NCBI RefSeq assembly: GCF_029917005.1
Contig: NZ_CP123967.1
Span: 1,488,001-1,552,000, forward strand
DNA length: 64,000 bases
Source: Tessaracoccus lacteus
Lineage (GTDB): Bacteria; Actinomycetota; Actinomycetes; Propionibacteriales; Propionibacteriaceae
Direction of reading: 5' to 3'
The notes under the pieces were generated by a model. That model saw only the letters and a list, made by a program, of their open reading frames with translations, ran no database searches and was not told the DNA's origin. Position numbers and translations under genes: made by a program. How positions within the stretch are numbered: position 1 is the stretch's first letter; each line of letters opens with the position of its first letter. This document shows, piece by piece, positions 45,124-54,490 of this stretch.

Positions 45124-45791
45124 GTGGGACCCCTTCGCTTCGCTCAGGGCCCTTCGACAAGCTCAGGGCCCTTCGACAGGCTCAGGGAACCGGTGTCCAG
45201 ACCCTTGCGAACCCAGGGGACAGAGCCGAGGTCAGGCAATCGTCGGGTCGCCGAGCTTGTCGAGGTGCCCTGAGCGCAGCGAAGGGTCTCGCCTGCCTGG
45301 GTGGCTGGCCCCAGGATTTGCTGTGCGGGTGGGACCCCTTCGACAGGCTCAGGGAGCCGGTGTGCTGACCCTTCGACAGGCTCAGGGCCCTTCGACAGGC
45401 TCAGGGAACCGGTGTGCTGACCCTTCGACAGGCTCAGGGAACCGGTGTGCTGACCCTTCGACAAGCTCAGGGACCGGTGTCCAGACCCTTGCGAACCCAG
45501 GGGACAGTGCCGAGGTCAGGCAATCGTCGGGTCGCCGAGCTTGTCGAGGTGCCCTGAGCGCAGCGAAGGGTCTCGCCTGCCTGGGTGGCTGGCCCCAGGA
45601 TTTGCTGTGCGGGTGGGACCCCTTCGCTTCGCTCAGGGCCCTTCGACAGGCTCAGGGAACCGGTGGTCAGACCCTTCGACAAGCTCAGGGAACCGGTGTG
45701 CTGACCCTTCGACAGGCTCAGGAAACCGGTGTGCTGGCCCTTCGTCAGGCTCAGGGAACCGGAGAGGGCTCTGACCCTTCGACAGGCTCAG
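45124..45791. repeat. REP/BIME-like block: about a dozen 19-bp palindromic units and a 153-bp direct repeat
   Basis: Units of CCCTTCGACAGGCTCAGGG (or with AAGCT) repeat about twelve times, interspersed with the inverted form CCCTGAGCGCAGCGAAGGG. A 153-bp segment at 45190-45342 is repeated at 45474-45626 with one mismatch, 284 bp apart. The same family occurs at 8.6-9.2 kb. No gene is seen from 45062 to 45816. Such intergenic palindromes are typical of actinobacterial chromosomes and may end transcripts of the two convergent genes. Confidence 0.9.
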
Positions 45792-45816
45792 TGGCCCGAC
45801 AGGCCCGCGACCCCCG

Positions 45817-46737
45817 TCAGTCCTGGAGCGGGGCGCCACCGAGCTCGACGGGGATGTTGGCCGGGCGGGGGCCGTGGTAGTCGGGCCCGTAGGCGCCGGG
45901 CGACGGGCGACGCTTGCGCATCGGGGCGCGCTGGCCCGGGGCCAGGCGGCGGGAGATCGCGAGGAAACCCGTGTGCCCGGACGTGCCGTGGCCAGGGCGG
46001 ATCGCGAGCCCTTCGGCGTGCCAGTCGCGCACGGTCGTCTCGGTGAGGTGAGGCTCGGTGAACCCGCCGTGGGCTCGCAGCGTGTCCGCGACCCGACCGA
46101 GCTGCGTCGCGGTCGCGACGTAGCACGTCAGCACGCCGCCGGGCACCATGCGCTCGGCGACGGCGTCGATGCACTCCCAGGGGGCGAGCATGTCGAGGAC
46201 CGCGCGGTCGATCGGCTCGTCCTCGATGGCCTCGACGAGGTCGCCGACCGTCAGTTCCCAGGCGGGGTGCGGCCCGCCGAGGAAGGTCTCGACGTTCTTG
46301 CGGGCGACATCGGCGAACTGCTGGCGCCGCTCGTACGAGTGCAGCTTCCCCTCGGATCCGATCGCGCGCAGCAGCGCCAGCGACAAGGCCCCGGACCCGA
46401 CCCCGGCCTCGAGCACGCGGGCGCCCGGGAAGATGTCGGTCCACATCAGGATCTGGGCCGCGTCCTTCGGGTAGATGACGGCCGCGTCGCGGGGCATCGA
46501 CACCATGAACTCGCTGAGGATCGGCCTAAACGCGAGGTACTCCTGGCCGCCGTGCGACGTGATCGTGACGCCCTCGGGCCCGCCGATCAGGTCGTCGTGC
46601 TTCACGACCCCCTTGGTGGTGTGCCACTCTCCGCCCTCCCGCAGGACAACGGACTTGCGGCGGCCCTTGGCGTCGGTGAGCGTGACGCGGTCGCCGGCCT
46701 GCAGCAGGTGGGGGTTCTTGACTCCGGAGAGGTTCAT
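45817..46737 (-). CDS. trmI: tRNA (adenine(58)-N1)-methyltransferase
   Basis: 306 residues. It makes m1A58 in the T-loop of tRNAs as a tetramer. The N-terminal OB-like part (DRVTLTDAKGRRKSVVL) precedes the SAM domain: FPGARVLEAGVGSGALSLALL (motif I), SYERRQQFADVAR and VLDMLAPWE (motif IV). The ATG at 46737 overlaps the HAD stop as ATGA; an ATG at 46764 is an alternative. In many actinobacteria this gene adjoins the proteasomal ATPase gene, which is absent here. Confidence 0.93.
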   Translation of the reverse strand: MNLSGVKNPHLLQAGDRVTLTDAKGRRKSVVLREGGEWHTTKGVVKHDDLIGGPEGVTITSHGGQEYLAFRPILSEFMVSMPRDAAVIYPKDAAQILMWTDIFPGARVLEAGVGSGALSLALLRAIGSEGKLHSYERRQQFADVARKNVETFLGGPHPAWELTVGDLVEAIEDEPIDRAVLDMLAPWECIDAVAERMVPGGVLTCYVATATQLGRVADTLRAHGGFTEPHLTETTVRDWHAEGLAIRPGHGTSGHTGFLAISRRLAPGQRAPMRKRRPSPGAYGPDYHGPRPANIPVELGGAPLQD

Positions 46738-47411
46738 GCGGTGATCTCGCTTCTTGTCCGCCATACGTCGGCGAGCTCGTTCCAGCTTGTGGTGGTCAGG
46801 CCCGTCGACGACACGACGAGGCGGGGATCGGTGGTCAGCGCCACGCGCCCGTTCACGGCGTAGACGATGGCTCCGGCGGCCAGCCCTGAGGTGACGCCTG
46901 GCAGGGAGTCCTCCAGGACGACGGTCTCGCGAGGGCTCAGCCCCAGGGCCCGCGCGGCCATCATATAGGGCTCGGGATGCGGCTTGGTATGCGTCACGTC
47001 GTCAGACGTGACGATCAGCTCGACGTTGGCGGGCAGCCTGGCGTGGGCGGCGTCGACGATTCGACGGTTGCTGGCGGTCACGACGGCGCATGGCACGCCC
47101 AGGTCGCTGAGCTCGGACATCAGGCGCCGAGCCCCGGGGAGCCACGGCAGCTCATGGCTGTAGACGTGCTCGCACAGGCGCTCGTGCAGTTCGTCGTAGA
47201 CCTCGAGCATTTTCGTGGGCGTTCCGAAGGCGTCGGCCAGCATCTGTGCGGTGATCCAGGCCGACTGCCCGTGCATTGAATCGAGCACGTCACGCGTGAA
47301 CGTCAGCCCGCGCTCGGCCAGCATCTCGAGCTCGACCATGGTCCACACCGGCTCGGTGTCGACCATGGTGCCGTCGAAATCCCACAGGACGGCGCGGGGT
47401 TCAGCCTGCAT
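46734..47411 (-). CDS. HAD-superfamily phosphatase (beta-phosphoglucomutase-like)
   Basis: 225 residues. The nucleophile motif is VLWDFDGTMVDTEP (Asp residues about 11 and 13), motif II VVTASNRR, motif III THTKPHPEPY (Lys) and motif IV VVLEDSLPGVTSG. The cap is helical, HAD-IA type. It dephosphorylates a small phosphate ester; the substrate is unknown. The gene overlaps metH by 11 bp and trmI by 4 bp, so it is cotranscribed. An HAD gene at this place is common in actinobacteria. Confidence 0.9.
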   Translation of the reverse strand: MQAEPRAVLWDFDGTMVDTEPVWTMVELEMLAERGLTFTRDVLDSMHGQSAWITAQMLADAFGTPTKMLEVYDELHERLCEHVYSHELPWLPGARRLMSELSDLGVPCAVVTASNRRIVDAAHARLPANVELIVTSDDVTHTKPHPEPYMMAARALGLSPRETVVLEDSLPGVTSGLAAGAIVYAVNGRVALTTDPRLVVSSTGLTTTSWNELADVWRTRSEITA

Positions 47412-50400
47412 TGAAGTACTTCGCCTCCGGGTGGTGAACGACGATGGCGTCGGTGGACTGCTCGGGGTGGAGCTGCAGCTCCTCGCTCAGCTCGACGCCG
47501 ATGCGCGACGGATCCAGCAGCCTGACAAGGGTCGCACGGTCGTTCAGATCCGGGCACGCCGGGTATCCGAAGGAGTAGCGCGAACCCCGGTACGCCTGGT
47601 CGCGGATGGCCGCGTCGACGTCGCCCTCCCCCGCGGTCAGCCCGAGCTCCTCGCGGACGCGGTGGTGCCAGAACTCGGCAAGCCCCTCCGTCAACTGCAC
47701 CGACAGGCCGTGCAGCTCCAGGTAGTCGCGGTAGGAGTTGGCCTCGAACAGCTTCTGCGTTCCCTTGGCGACCTCGGCGCCCATCGTAACGAGCTGCATC
47801 GCGAAGACGTCGGGCCCAAGTTCGGCGGCCTCCTCCTTGTCGCGGAAGAAGTCCGCCAGGCAGAGCCGACGACCGCGACGCTGTCGCGGGAACGTGAACC
47901 GGGCGATCTCGCGCGACGGGTCCTCGGGGTCGCCGAGGATCAGGGTCTCATCCTCGGAGTGCGCCGGGAAGTAGCCGTACACGACGCCGAAGTTCGCCAA
48001 CGATTCCGTCTTGACGCGGTCGAGCCACATGCGCAGCCGCGGCATCGCCTCGGTCTCGACGAGTTCCTCGTAGCTGGGTCCGTCCTTGAGCGATTTGAGG
48101 CCCCACTGACCCATGAACGTCGCCCGGTGGTCCAGCCAGCCCGCGACGTCGGCCAGCGGGATGCCCTTCACGACGCGGGTGCCCCAGAACGGCGGCGTCG
48201 GCACGTCGATGCGCCGCGCGACGTCGGACCGAGCGCCCGGCTCGGGCTCGACGAGTTCAACGAGTGACCCCTTGGCGTGCCGTCTCTGACGGGGCTCGGG
48301 CAGCGCGGCACCGGGCACGCCCTGCTTGACCGCCATCACGGCGTCCATGAGCGCGAGCCCCTCGAAGGCGTCCTTGGCGTAGCGGACCTCGCCATCGAAC
48401 ACTTCGTTCAGGTCGTGCTCGACGAAGGAGCGGGTCAGCGCGGCACCGCCCAACAGGACGGGGTAGCGCTCGGCAAGCCCGAGACGGTTGAGCTCGAGGA
48501 GATTGTCCTTCATCACGAGTGTGGACTTCACGAGCAGGCCGGACATGCCGATGGCATCGGCGCCGTGCTCAGCGGCCGCGTCGATGATCGCCTGGATCGG
48601 CTGCTTGATGCCGATGTTGATGACCGTGTAGCCGTTGTTGCTGACGATGATGTCGACGAGGTTCTTGCCGATGTCGTGCACGTCTCCGCGGACGGTGGCC
48701 AGCACGAGCGTGCCCTTGCCCGCCCCGGACTCGGATGCCTCCATGTGCGGCTCGAGGTGCGCGACGGCGGCCTTCATCACCTCGGCGGACTGCAGCACGA
48801 ACGGCAGCTGCATCCGGCCCGACCCGAACAGCTCGCCGACGACCTTCATGCCGGCCAGCAGGTCCTCGTTGATGATGTCGAGGGCGGGTTTGCCGCCGAG
48901 CGCCTCGTCGAGGTCGGCCTCCAGGCCCTTGCCCTCGCCGTCGATGATGCGGCGCTGCAGGCGTTCCGCGAGGGGTAGCGCGGCCAACTCCGCCGCTCGG
49001 GAGGCACGGGCGGAGGCAGCGGTGACGCCCTCGAACAGCTCCAGGAACTTCGACAGCGGGTCGTAGTCCCCGTCGCGACGGTCGTAGACCAGGTCGAGCG
49101 CGACGGAGCGCTGCTCCTCTGGGATGCGGTCCATCGGCAGGATCTTGGCGCTGTGCACGATCGCGGAGTCGAGGCCGGCCTCGACGCACTCGTGCAGGAA
49201 CACGGAGTTCAGCACGATGCGCGCGGCCGGGTTGAGGCCGAACGACACGTTGCTGACGCCCAGCGTCGTCCGCACCCGCGGGTAGCGGCGCTTCAGCTCG
49301 CGGATGGCGTCGATGGTCTCAATGCCGTCGCGGCGCGTCTCCTCCTGGCCGGTCGCGATGGGGAACGTGAGGCAGTCGACGAGGATGTCGCCGACGTCCA
49401 TCCCCCAGTCCCTGACGAGCGTGTCGATGAGTCGGGAGGCGACGCGCACCTTCCACTCCGCCGTGCGGGCCTGGCCCTCCTCGTCGATCGTCAGCGCGAC
49501 AACGGCGGCTCCGTGCTCGACGACCATCGGCATCACCCGCTGGAATCGCGACTGGGGCCCGTCGCCGTCCTCGAAGTTCACCGAGTTGATGATCGACCGG
49601 CCGGCCAGCCGCTCGAGGCCGGCCTGCAGCACGTGCGGCTCGGTGGAGTCCAGCACGATGGGCAGCGTCACCGCCGTCGACAGCCGCGAGCTGAGCTCAG
49701 CCATGTCGGCGGCGCCGTCGCGGCCGACGTAGTCGACGCACAGGTCGAGGATGTGCGCGCCGTCGCGGGCCTGGGCCTTGGCGATGTCGACGCACTCGTC
49801 GAAGTTCGCGGCGAGCATCGCCTCGCGGAAGGCCTTGGAGCCGTTCGCGTTCGTGCGCTCTCCGATGCTGAGGTAGCTGGCGTCCTGCGCGAATGGCACC
49901 TCGATGTAGAGGCTCGAGGCGGAGTTCTCCGCCTCGGGACGCCGCCCGACGACGTCACGGCCGCCGAACCGCTCAGCCAGCACGCGGATGTGCTCCGGCG
50001 TGGTGCCGCAGCAGCCGCCGATCACGGCCAGCCCGAAGTCGTCGAGGTAGTGGCCGAGCGCGTCGGCCAGCGCCTCGGGGCCCAGCGGGTAGCGGGCCCC
50101 GTCGGCCGTGAGCTCCGGCAGGCCGGCGTTGGGCATGGCCCCGACGGCCGCCCTCGCCCGGCGGGCGAGATGCCGCAGGTGTTCGCTCATCTCGGCGGGG
50201 CCGGTGGCGCAGTTCAGGCCGATGCAGTCGACGCCCAGTGCATCGAGCGTCGTCAGCGCGGCGCCGATCTCCGAGCCGAGCAGCATCGTGCCCGTGGTCT
50301 CGACGGTGACGTTGACGAGGATCGGCAGCTCGACCCCGGCCGCGGCGCGGGCGCGCTTCGCCGCGATCACGGCGGCCTTGGCCTGCAGCAGGTCCTGGCA

Positions 50401-50883
50401 GGTTTCGATCTGCACGGCATCGATGCCGCCGCGGATCATGGCCGCCACCTGGGCCTGGTAGGCGTCGCGGATCGCCGCGAACTCGATGTGCCCGAGCGTC
50501 GGCAGCTTGGTGCCCGGACCCACCGATCCGAGCACAAACCGGGGCCGTTCGTCGGTAGCGAACTCGTCCGCCACCCCACGCGCGATGCGGGCCGCGGCCT
50601 CCGCCAGCTCCTCGAGCCGGTCGATGATGTCGTACTCCCCCAGCGCCGCGAGGTTCGTCCCGAAGGAGTTGGTCTCGACGGCGTCCGACCCCGCCTCGAA
50701 GTAGGCACGGTGGACCGCCGCCACGACATCGGGCCTAGTCACGTTGAGGATCTCGTTACACCCCTCCAGCCCGAGGAAGTCGTCCTCCAGCGAGAGCTCG
50801 CCGAAGGACTGCAGCATGGTGCCCATCGCCCCGTCGGCGATGAGGACGCGGCGGTTCAACAGTTGGGCTAGTGAGTTCGGCAC
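47401..50883 (-). CDS. metH: Cobalamin-dependent methionine synthase
   Basis: 1160 residues. It transfers the methyl group of 5-methyl-THF to homocysteine through cobalamin. Domains in order: homocysteine-binding with zinc Cys (GLNCATG near 225, GGCCGTTP near 288), pterin-binding (SIGERTNANGSKAF, LDLCVDYVGRDGA), cap and B12-binding with base-off His in DVHDIGKN (about 735), and reactivation domain (RGSRYSFGYPACPD). GTG start at 50883 lies 6 nt after TAACCT. Only 35 bp separate it from the divergent PAC2 gene, so no cobalamin riboswitch fits. It feeds methionine to metK. Confidence 0.97.
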   Translation of the reverse strand: MPNSLAQLLNRRVLIADGAMGTMLQSFGELSLEDDFLGLEGCNEILNVTRPDVVAAVHRAYFEAGSDAVETNSFGTNLAALGEYDIIDRLEELAEAAARIARGVADEFATDERPRFVLGSVGPGTKLPTLGHIEFAAIRDAYQAQVAAMIRGGIDAVQIETCQDLLQAKAAVIAAKRARAAAGVELPILVNVTVETTGTMLLGSEIGAALTTLDALGVDCIGLNCATGPAEMSEHLRHLARRARAAVGAMPNAGLPELTADGARYPLGPEALADALGHYLDDFGLAVIGGCCGTTPEHIRVLAERFGGRDVVGRRPEAENSASSLYIEVPFAQDASYLSIGERTNANGSKAFREAMLAANFDECVDIAKAQARDGAHILDLCVDYVGRDGAADMAELSSRLSTAVTLPIVLDSTEPHVLQAGLERLAGRSIINSVNFEDGDGPQSRFQRVMPMVVEHGAAVVALTIDEEGQARTAEWKVRVASRLIDTLVRDWGMDVGDILVDCLTFPIATGQEETRRDGIETIDAIRELKRRYPRVRTTLGVSNVSFGLNPAARIVLNSVFLHECVEAGLDSAIVHSAKILPMDRIPEEQRSVALDLVYDRRDGDYDPLSKFLELFEGVTAASARASRAAELAALPLAERLQRRIIDGEGKGLEADLDEALGGKPALDIINEDLLAGMKVVGELFGSGRMQLPFVLQSAEVMKAAVAHLEPHMEASESGAGKGTLVLATVRGDVHDIGKNLVDIIVSNNGYTVINIGIKQPIQAIIDAAAEHGADAIGMSGLLVKSTLVMKDNLLELNRLGLAERYPVLLGGAALTRSFVEHDLNEVFDGEVRYAKDAFEGLALMDAVMAVKQGVPGAALPEPRQRRHAKGSLVELVEPEPGARSDVARRIDVPTPPFWGTRVVKGIPLADVAGWLDHRATFMGQWGLKSLKDGPSYEELVETEAMPRLRMWLDRVKTESLANFGVVYGYFPAHSEDETLILGDPEDPSREIARFTFPRQRRGRRLCLADFFRDKEEAAELGPDVFAMQLVTMGAEVAKGTQKLFEANSYRDYLELHGLSVQLTEGLAEFWHHRVREELGLTAGEGDVDAAIRDQAYRGSRYSFGYPACPDLNDRATLVRLLDPSRIGVELSEELQLHPEQSTDAIVVHHPEAKYFNAG

Positions 50884-50918
50884 CCGGCAAGGTTAGCGGC
50901 ACCGGCTAGGCTGGGGCG
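50884..50918. promoter_or_regulatory. Back-to-back leaderless promoters of metH and PAC2 gene
   Basis: In 35 bp, TAACCT (leftward) stands 6 nt before the metH GTG and TAGGCT (rightward) 6 nt before the PAC2 ATG. Both look like -10 boxes of leaderless transcripts and would share upstream DNA. Confidence 0.6.
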
Positions 50919-51755
50919 ATGCAGTTCGTACCGCTGGAAGGCCTGAACAACCCGGTCGCCGTGGTCGCCTTCTCCGGATGGAACGATGCCGGGGACGCGG
51001 CCAGCGACCTCGTCCGGCACCTCCACGCCACCTACCTCGGCAATGATCTCGGCGTGATCGACGACGAACGCTACTTCGATTTCCAGCACACGCGGCCCAT
51101 GCTCAACCGCACCGCCGACGGACCGTGGCTCGAGTGGCCCGCCGTCAGGCTGCGGGTGGTCCACCACCCCGTCCGCGACATCGTCACGGTGCTGGGCCCG
51201 GAACCCAACCTTTTGTGGCGCAGCTTCGCCCGGGATCTCGTCGACCGCATGTCGAAGGTCAACCCCGAGCTGGTCGTGTTCCTCGGCGGCATGCTGTCGG
51301 ACACCCCCCACTCGCGGCCGCTGCCCGTCGGCGTGTTCTCCTCCGACCCGGCGATCCGCCAGCGGTTCAGCATGGAGGTCAACGACTACTCCGGCCCCAC
51401 CGGCATGACCGGCGTCGCGAGCCAGATGATGACGCTGGAGCGGATCCCCACCGCGTCGCTGTGGGTCTCCGTGCCGCACTACGTTTCCACTCCCCCGAAC
51501 CCCAAGGCGCAGGACGCGCTCCTCACCGAGCTCGAGAACCTGATGGGCGTCGAGTTGGACCACGCGGAGATCCCCGCCGAGGCCGTAAAGTGGTCCGAGG
51601 CCGTCGACGAGCTTAGCCAGCAGGACCCCGAGATCGCCGAGTACATCGGGCAGCTCGAGGAGGCCCGCGACGCCGAGGAGGTGGAGGGCGCCACCGGCGA
51701 CACCATCGCCGCCGAGCTGGAGAAGTTCCTCCGCCGTCGAGTGGACGACGACTGA
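50919..51755 (+). CDS. PAC2-family protein
   Basis: 278 residues. The PAC2 (proteasome-assembly-chaperone 2-like) domain begins PVAVVAFSGWNDAGDAASDL and includes FDFQHTRP, LVVFLGGMLSDTPHSRP and SLWVSVPHYVSTPPNPKAQD. The acidic C-terminus (AEEVEGATGDTIAAELE) is typical. The family resembles eukaryotic assembly chaperones, but in bacteria its function is unproven. It is next to metH, as in mycobacteria. Confidence 0.9.
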   Translation: MQFVPLEGLNNPVAVVAFSGWNDAGDAASDLVRHLHATYLGNDLGVIDDERYFDFQHTRPMLNRTADGPWLEWPAVRLRVVHHPVRDIVTVLGPEPNLLWRSFARDLVDRMSKVNPELVVFLGGMLSDTPHSRPLPVGVFSSDPAIRQRFSMEVNDYSGPTGMTGVASQMMTLERIPTASLWVSVPHYVSTPPNPKAQDALLTELENLMGVELDHAEIPAEAVKWSEAVDELSQQDPEIAEYIGQLEEARDAEEVEGATGDTIAAELEKFLRRRVDDD

Positions 51756-51768
51756 CTAGGCTCGCCAC

Positions 51769-52419
51769 ATGGCGAGAATCATCATCATCGGGGGCCACGG
51801 CAAGGTGGCCCTCATCGCGGAGCGGCTGCTCACGGCCGCGGGTCATGCGGTCGACGCGGTCATCCGCAACCCCGACCAGAGCGCGGACGTCGCGGCGACC
51901 GGGGCGCGACCGCTAGTTGCCGACGTGGAATCCATGGACACCGACGCGCTCGCCCGGCTACTGGCCGGCCATGACGCCGTCGTCTGGTCGGCGGGCGCAG
52001 GTGGGGGGAACCCTGCCCGCACGTACGCCGTCGACCGCGACGCGGCCATCCGCAGCATGGACGCCGCCGAGCGCGCGGGCGTGTCCCGGTACGTCATGGT
52101 GTCCTACCTCGGCGCCTCGGTGGACCACGGAGTCCCGCCCGAGGATCCCTTCTTCGCGTACGCGGAAGCCAAGGCCGCGGCCGACGAACACCTGCGCGGC
52201 AGCGACCTGGCATGGACCGTGCTCGGCCCGGGCTCCCTGACGCTCGGGGCGGCAACCGGCAGCATCGACGTGGACCCGACCGCGGGCGGCAGCGTGACTC
52301 GCGCCGACGTGGCAGCAGTGGTGGCGGCCACGCTCGAGGACGATTCCACCATCCGTCGCACCATCGGGTTCATCGGCGGACGGACGCCGATCGCAGCGGC
52401 CATCGGCGTCCCGCGCTGA
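51769..52419 (+). CDS. NAD(P)-binding SDR-like protein
   Basis: 216 residues. Rossmann motif IIIIGGHGKVALIAERLL (residues 4-21), DVESMD, WSAGAGGGNP, and YVMVSYLGA in place of the Ser block; FAYAEAKAAADEHL holds a Tyr-x3-Lys-like pair. It belongs to the NmrA/atypical SDR group. TAGGCT lies 6 nt before the ATG. It follows the PAC2 gene by 13 bp and may also be cotranscribed. Confidence 0.85.
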   Translation: MARIIIIGGHGKVALIAERLLTAAGHAVDAVIRNPDQSADVAATGARPLVADVESMDTDALARLLAGHDAVVWSAGAGGGNPARTYAVDRDAAIRSMDAAERAGVSRYVMVSYLGASVDHGVPPEDPFFAYAEAKAAADEHLRGSDLAWTVLGPGSLTLGAATGSIDVDPTAGGSVTRADVAAVVAATLEDDSTIRRTIGFIGGRTPIAAAIGVPR

Positions 52420-52443
52420 TTCCGGAGCACCGCTGCTCGGTGG

Positions 52444-53097
52444 TCAGTGGGCGCAGGCCGCCTGCGCGGTCTCGCGCAGCATGGTGACCATCGCGTTGGG
52501 ATCGGCGGAGCGGTAGACCGCCGACCCGGCGACGAACGTGTCCGCGCCGGCCTCCGCGCAGCGTGCGATCGTCTCGGCGCTGACACCGCCATCGACCTGC
52601 AGCCAGATGTCCCGGTCGCCGATCAGCCTGCGCGTGGCCCGGATCTTGGGCAGCACCATGTCGAGGAACGCCTGGCCTCCGAAGCCGGGCTCGACGGTCA
52701 TCAGGAGCACCATGTCGACCTCGCCGAGGAGGTTCTCGACGATCTCGATGGGGGTGGCGGGGCTGAGCGCCATGGAGGCCCTGGCGCCGAGCCTGCGGAT
52801 CTCGCGGGCCAGCCTGACGGGGGCGTGCGCGGCCTCGACGTGGAAGGTGACCGACTCGGCGCCCGCCTCGGCGTAGGCCGGGGCCCAGCGGTCGGGGTCG
52901 GTGATCATGAGGTGGATATCCAGGATGTGGTCCGTGTGGCGACGGATTGACTCGACGACGGGCAGGCCGAGGGTCAGGTTCGGCACGAAGGAGTTGTCCA
53001 TCACGTCGATGTGCACGGCGTCGGCGTCGGGGATGCGTGAGATCTCGCTCGCGAGGTTGGCCAGGTCCGCGTTGAGGATGCTTGGCGTGATGCGCAT
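52444..53097 (-). CDS. rpe: Ribulose-phosphate 3-epimerase
   Basis: 217 residues. It interconverts ribulose 5-phosphate and xylulose 5-phosphate in the pentose phosphate pathway. Metal and active-site motifs: [26 protein letters not shown] (Asp/His), [18 protein letters not shown] and [12 protein letters not shown] (second Asp). The ATG at 53097 is 7 nt after TAAGGT. It sits after rsmB, as in many actinobacteria. Confidence 0.96.
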   Translation of the reverse strand: MRITPSILNADLANLASEISRIPDADAVHIDVMDNSFVPNLTLGLPVVESIRRHTDHILDIHLMITDPDRWAPAYAEAGAESVTFHVEAAHAPVRLAREIRRLGARASMALSPATPIEIVENLLGEVDMVLLMTVEPGFGGQAFLDMVLPKIRATRRLIGDRDIWLQVDGGVSAETIARCAEAGADTFVAGSAVYRSADPNAMVTMLRETAQAACAH

Positions 53098-53164
53098 GTC
53101 CGTCACCTTAGCGAACTCGCTTTCCCAGCGGCCCCGGTGGTCTGGTTGAGGGCGAAACCGCAGG

Positions 53165-54490
53165 TCAGCGAGGCGACGTGACGCGCAGCAGGCTGAGGAA
53201 CATCGCGTCGGTGCCGTGCCTGTGTGGCCACAGCTGCACGTCGTCGCCCACCGCGCAGTCGGGCACCTCGGGCAGCGCATCCGCCGCGCGCAGCCTCGTC
53301 ACCTCGGGGCGGGCGGCCAGCACGTCGTCGACCACCGCGGTGGTCTCGGCGCGGTGTGGCGAGCACGTCACGTAGGCCACCACTGCCCCGTCGACGGCCG
53401 CGTCGAGGGCACTGTGGAGCAGGAGTCGCTGCAGATCGCCGAGCGAGGTCACGTCGTCGGGGGTGCGCCGCCAGCGGGACTCCGGCCGACGGCGAAGCGC
53501 GCCCAGCCCGGAGCAGGGGACGTCGACCATGATCCGGGAGAAGGCGCGATCCCAGGCCGGGCGGGTCCCGTCGGCGGTGATCGCCTGCCAGCCGTCGGGG
53601 TAGGCGGCCAGCGCGGACCGGACGAGTCGGGCCCGGTGTTCCTGGGCCTCGGACGCGAGCAGCCATGAGCCCGCCTCGCGGGCGAGCCCTGCGAGCAACG
53701 CGGCCTTGCCGCCGGGACCGGCGCAGGTGTCGAGCCATGGCCCGGACGGGGCCTCGGTGCGCGAGAGCGCCCAAGCGACGAGCTGGGAGCCTTCGTCCTG
53801 CACGCCCGCGCGGCCGTCGCGGACGGTGGCCTGGTCGGCGGGCGTCCCCGGCGCGGTGGCGCCGAACGGGGAGAACCGGGTGGCGGTGGCGCCGACGAGG
53901 TCGTCGATTCTCGCCAGTGAAGGTCGCAGGACCAGCGTCGGGTGTGGGGAGACGTTGTTGGCGGCGAGAGCCGCCTCGAGCTCGTCGGCTGGCAGCAGGT
54001 CCGCGTAGGCTTCGACGATCCAGCGGGGGTGGTGGCCGCGGATGGCCAAGGCCCCGATCCGGTCCTGTTTCGCGGCCAGCTGGTTCAGCCACTCGTCCAT
54101 GGTGCGGGCGCCGATCCTGCGCGACACGGCGTTGACCAGCCCCGTGACGCGCTGACCGACCGTCGCGCGGGCGAGGTCGACGGTCGCGGCCACGGCGGCG
54201 TACTTCTTGACCTGCATGGTCAGCAGCTGGTGGGCGGCAAGGCGGAGCAGGTCCACCACGGCCGGCTGGAAGGAACCGAGCTTCCGCCCCGCGGCGGCCG
54301 CGATGATGCGGTCGTAGGTCCCCATCAGGCGGCAGGTGCCGGAGACGAGTTCGGTCACGAGGCCGGCGTCGCGCGGGTCCAGGTCGGCGGTCGCGAGGCG
54401 TTTGGCGAGGGCCAGGTTGGCATAGGCGTCCTCGCCGGTGACCTGGCGCAGCACGTCGAAGGCAACGCGGCGGGGGTTCTCGCGGCTCAT
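53165..54490 (-). CDS. rsmB: 16S rRNA (cytosine(967)-C5)-methyltransferase
   Basis: 441 residues. An N-terminal NusB-like RNA-binding domain ([20 protein letters not shown] to about 150) precedes the RsmB methyltransferase domain. SAM motif I is [16 protein letters not shown], the catalytic Cys motif is [15 protein letters not shown], and [13 protein letters not shown] holds the second Cys. Its ATG overlaps the fmt stop (ATGA), so the two are coupled. Confidence 0.95.
   Translation of the reverse strand: MSRENPRRVAFDVLRQVTGEDAYANLALAKRLATADLDPRDAGLVTELVSGTCRLMGTYDRIIAAAAGRKLGSFQPAVVDLLRLAAHQLLTMQVKKYAAVAATVDLARATVGQRVTGLVNAVSRRIGARTMDEWLNQLAAKQDRIGALAIRGHHPRWIVEAYADLLPADELEAALAANNVSPHPTLVLRPSLARIDDLVGATATRFSPFGATAPGTPADQATVRDGRAGVQDEGSQLVAWALSRTEAPSGPWLDTCAGPGGKAALLAGLAREAGSWLLASEAQEHRARLVRSALAAYPDGWQAITADGTRPAWDRAFSRIMVDVPCSGLGALRRRPESRWRRTPDDVTSLGDLQRLLLHSALDAAVDGAVVAYVTCSPHRAETTAVVDDVLAARPEVTRLRAADALPEVPDCAVGDDVQLWPHRHGTDAMFLSLLRVTSPR

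Noticed and set aside
45080-45880. Protein with repeated Arg-Gln-Ala-Gln-Gly motifs in the repeat block
   Set aside because: The open frame is produced by the REP units themselves; the same units give open frames in several phases and on both strands.
49153-50871. Long open frame antisense to metH
   Set aside because: GC-shadow of a clearly conserved gene; no motif in the translation.
50884-50918. Cobalamin riboswitch for metH
   Set aside because: Only 35 bp separate metH from the divergent gene and the start looks leaderless.
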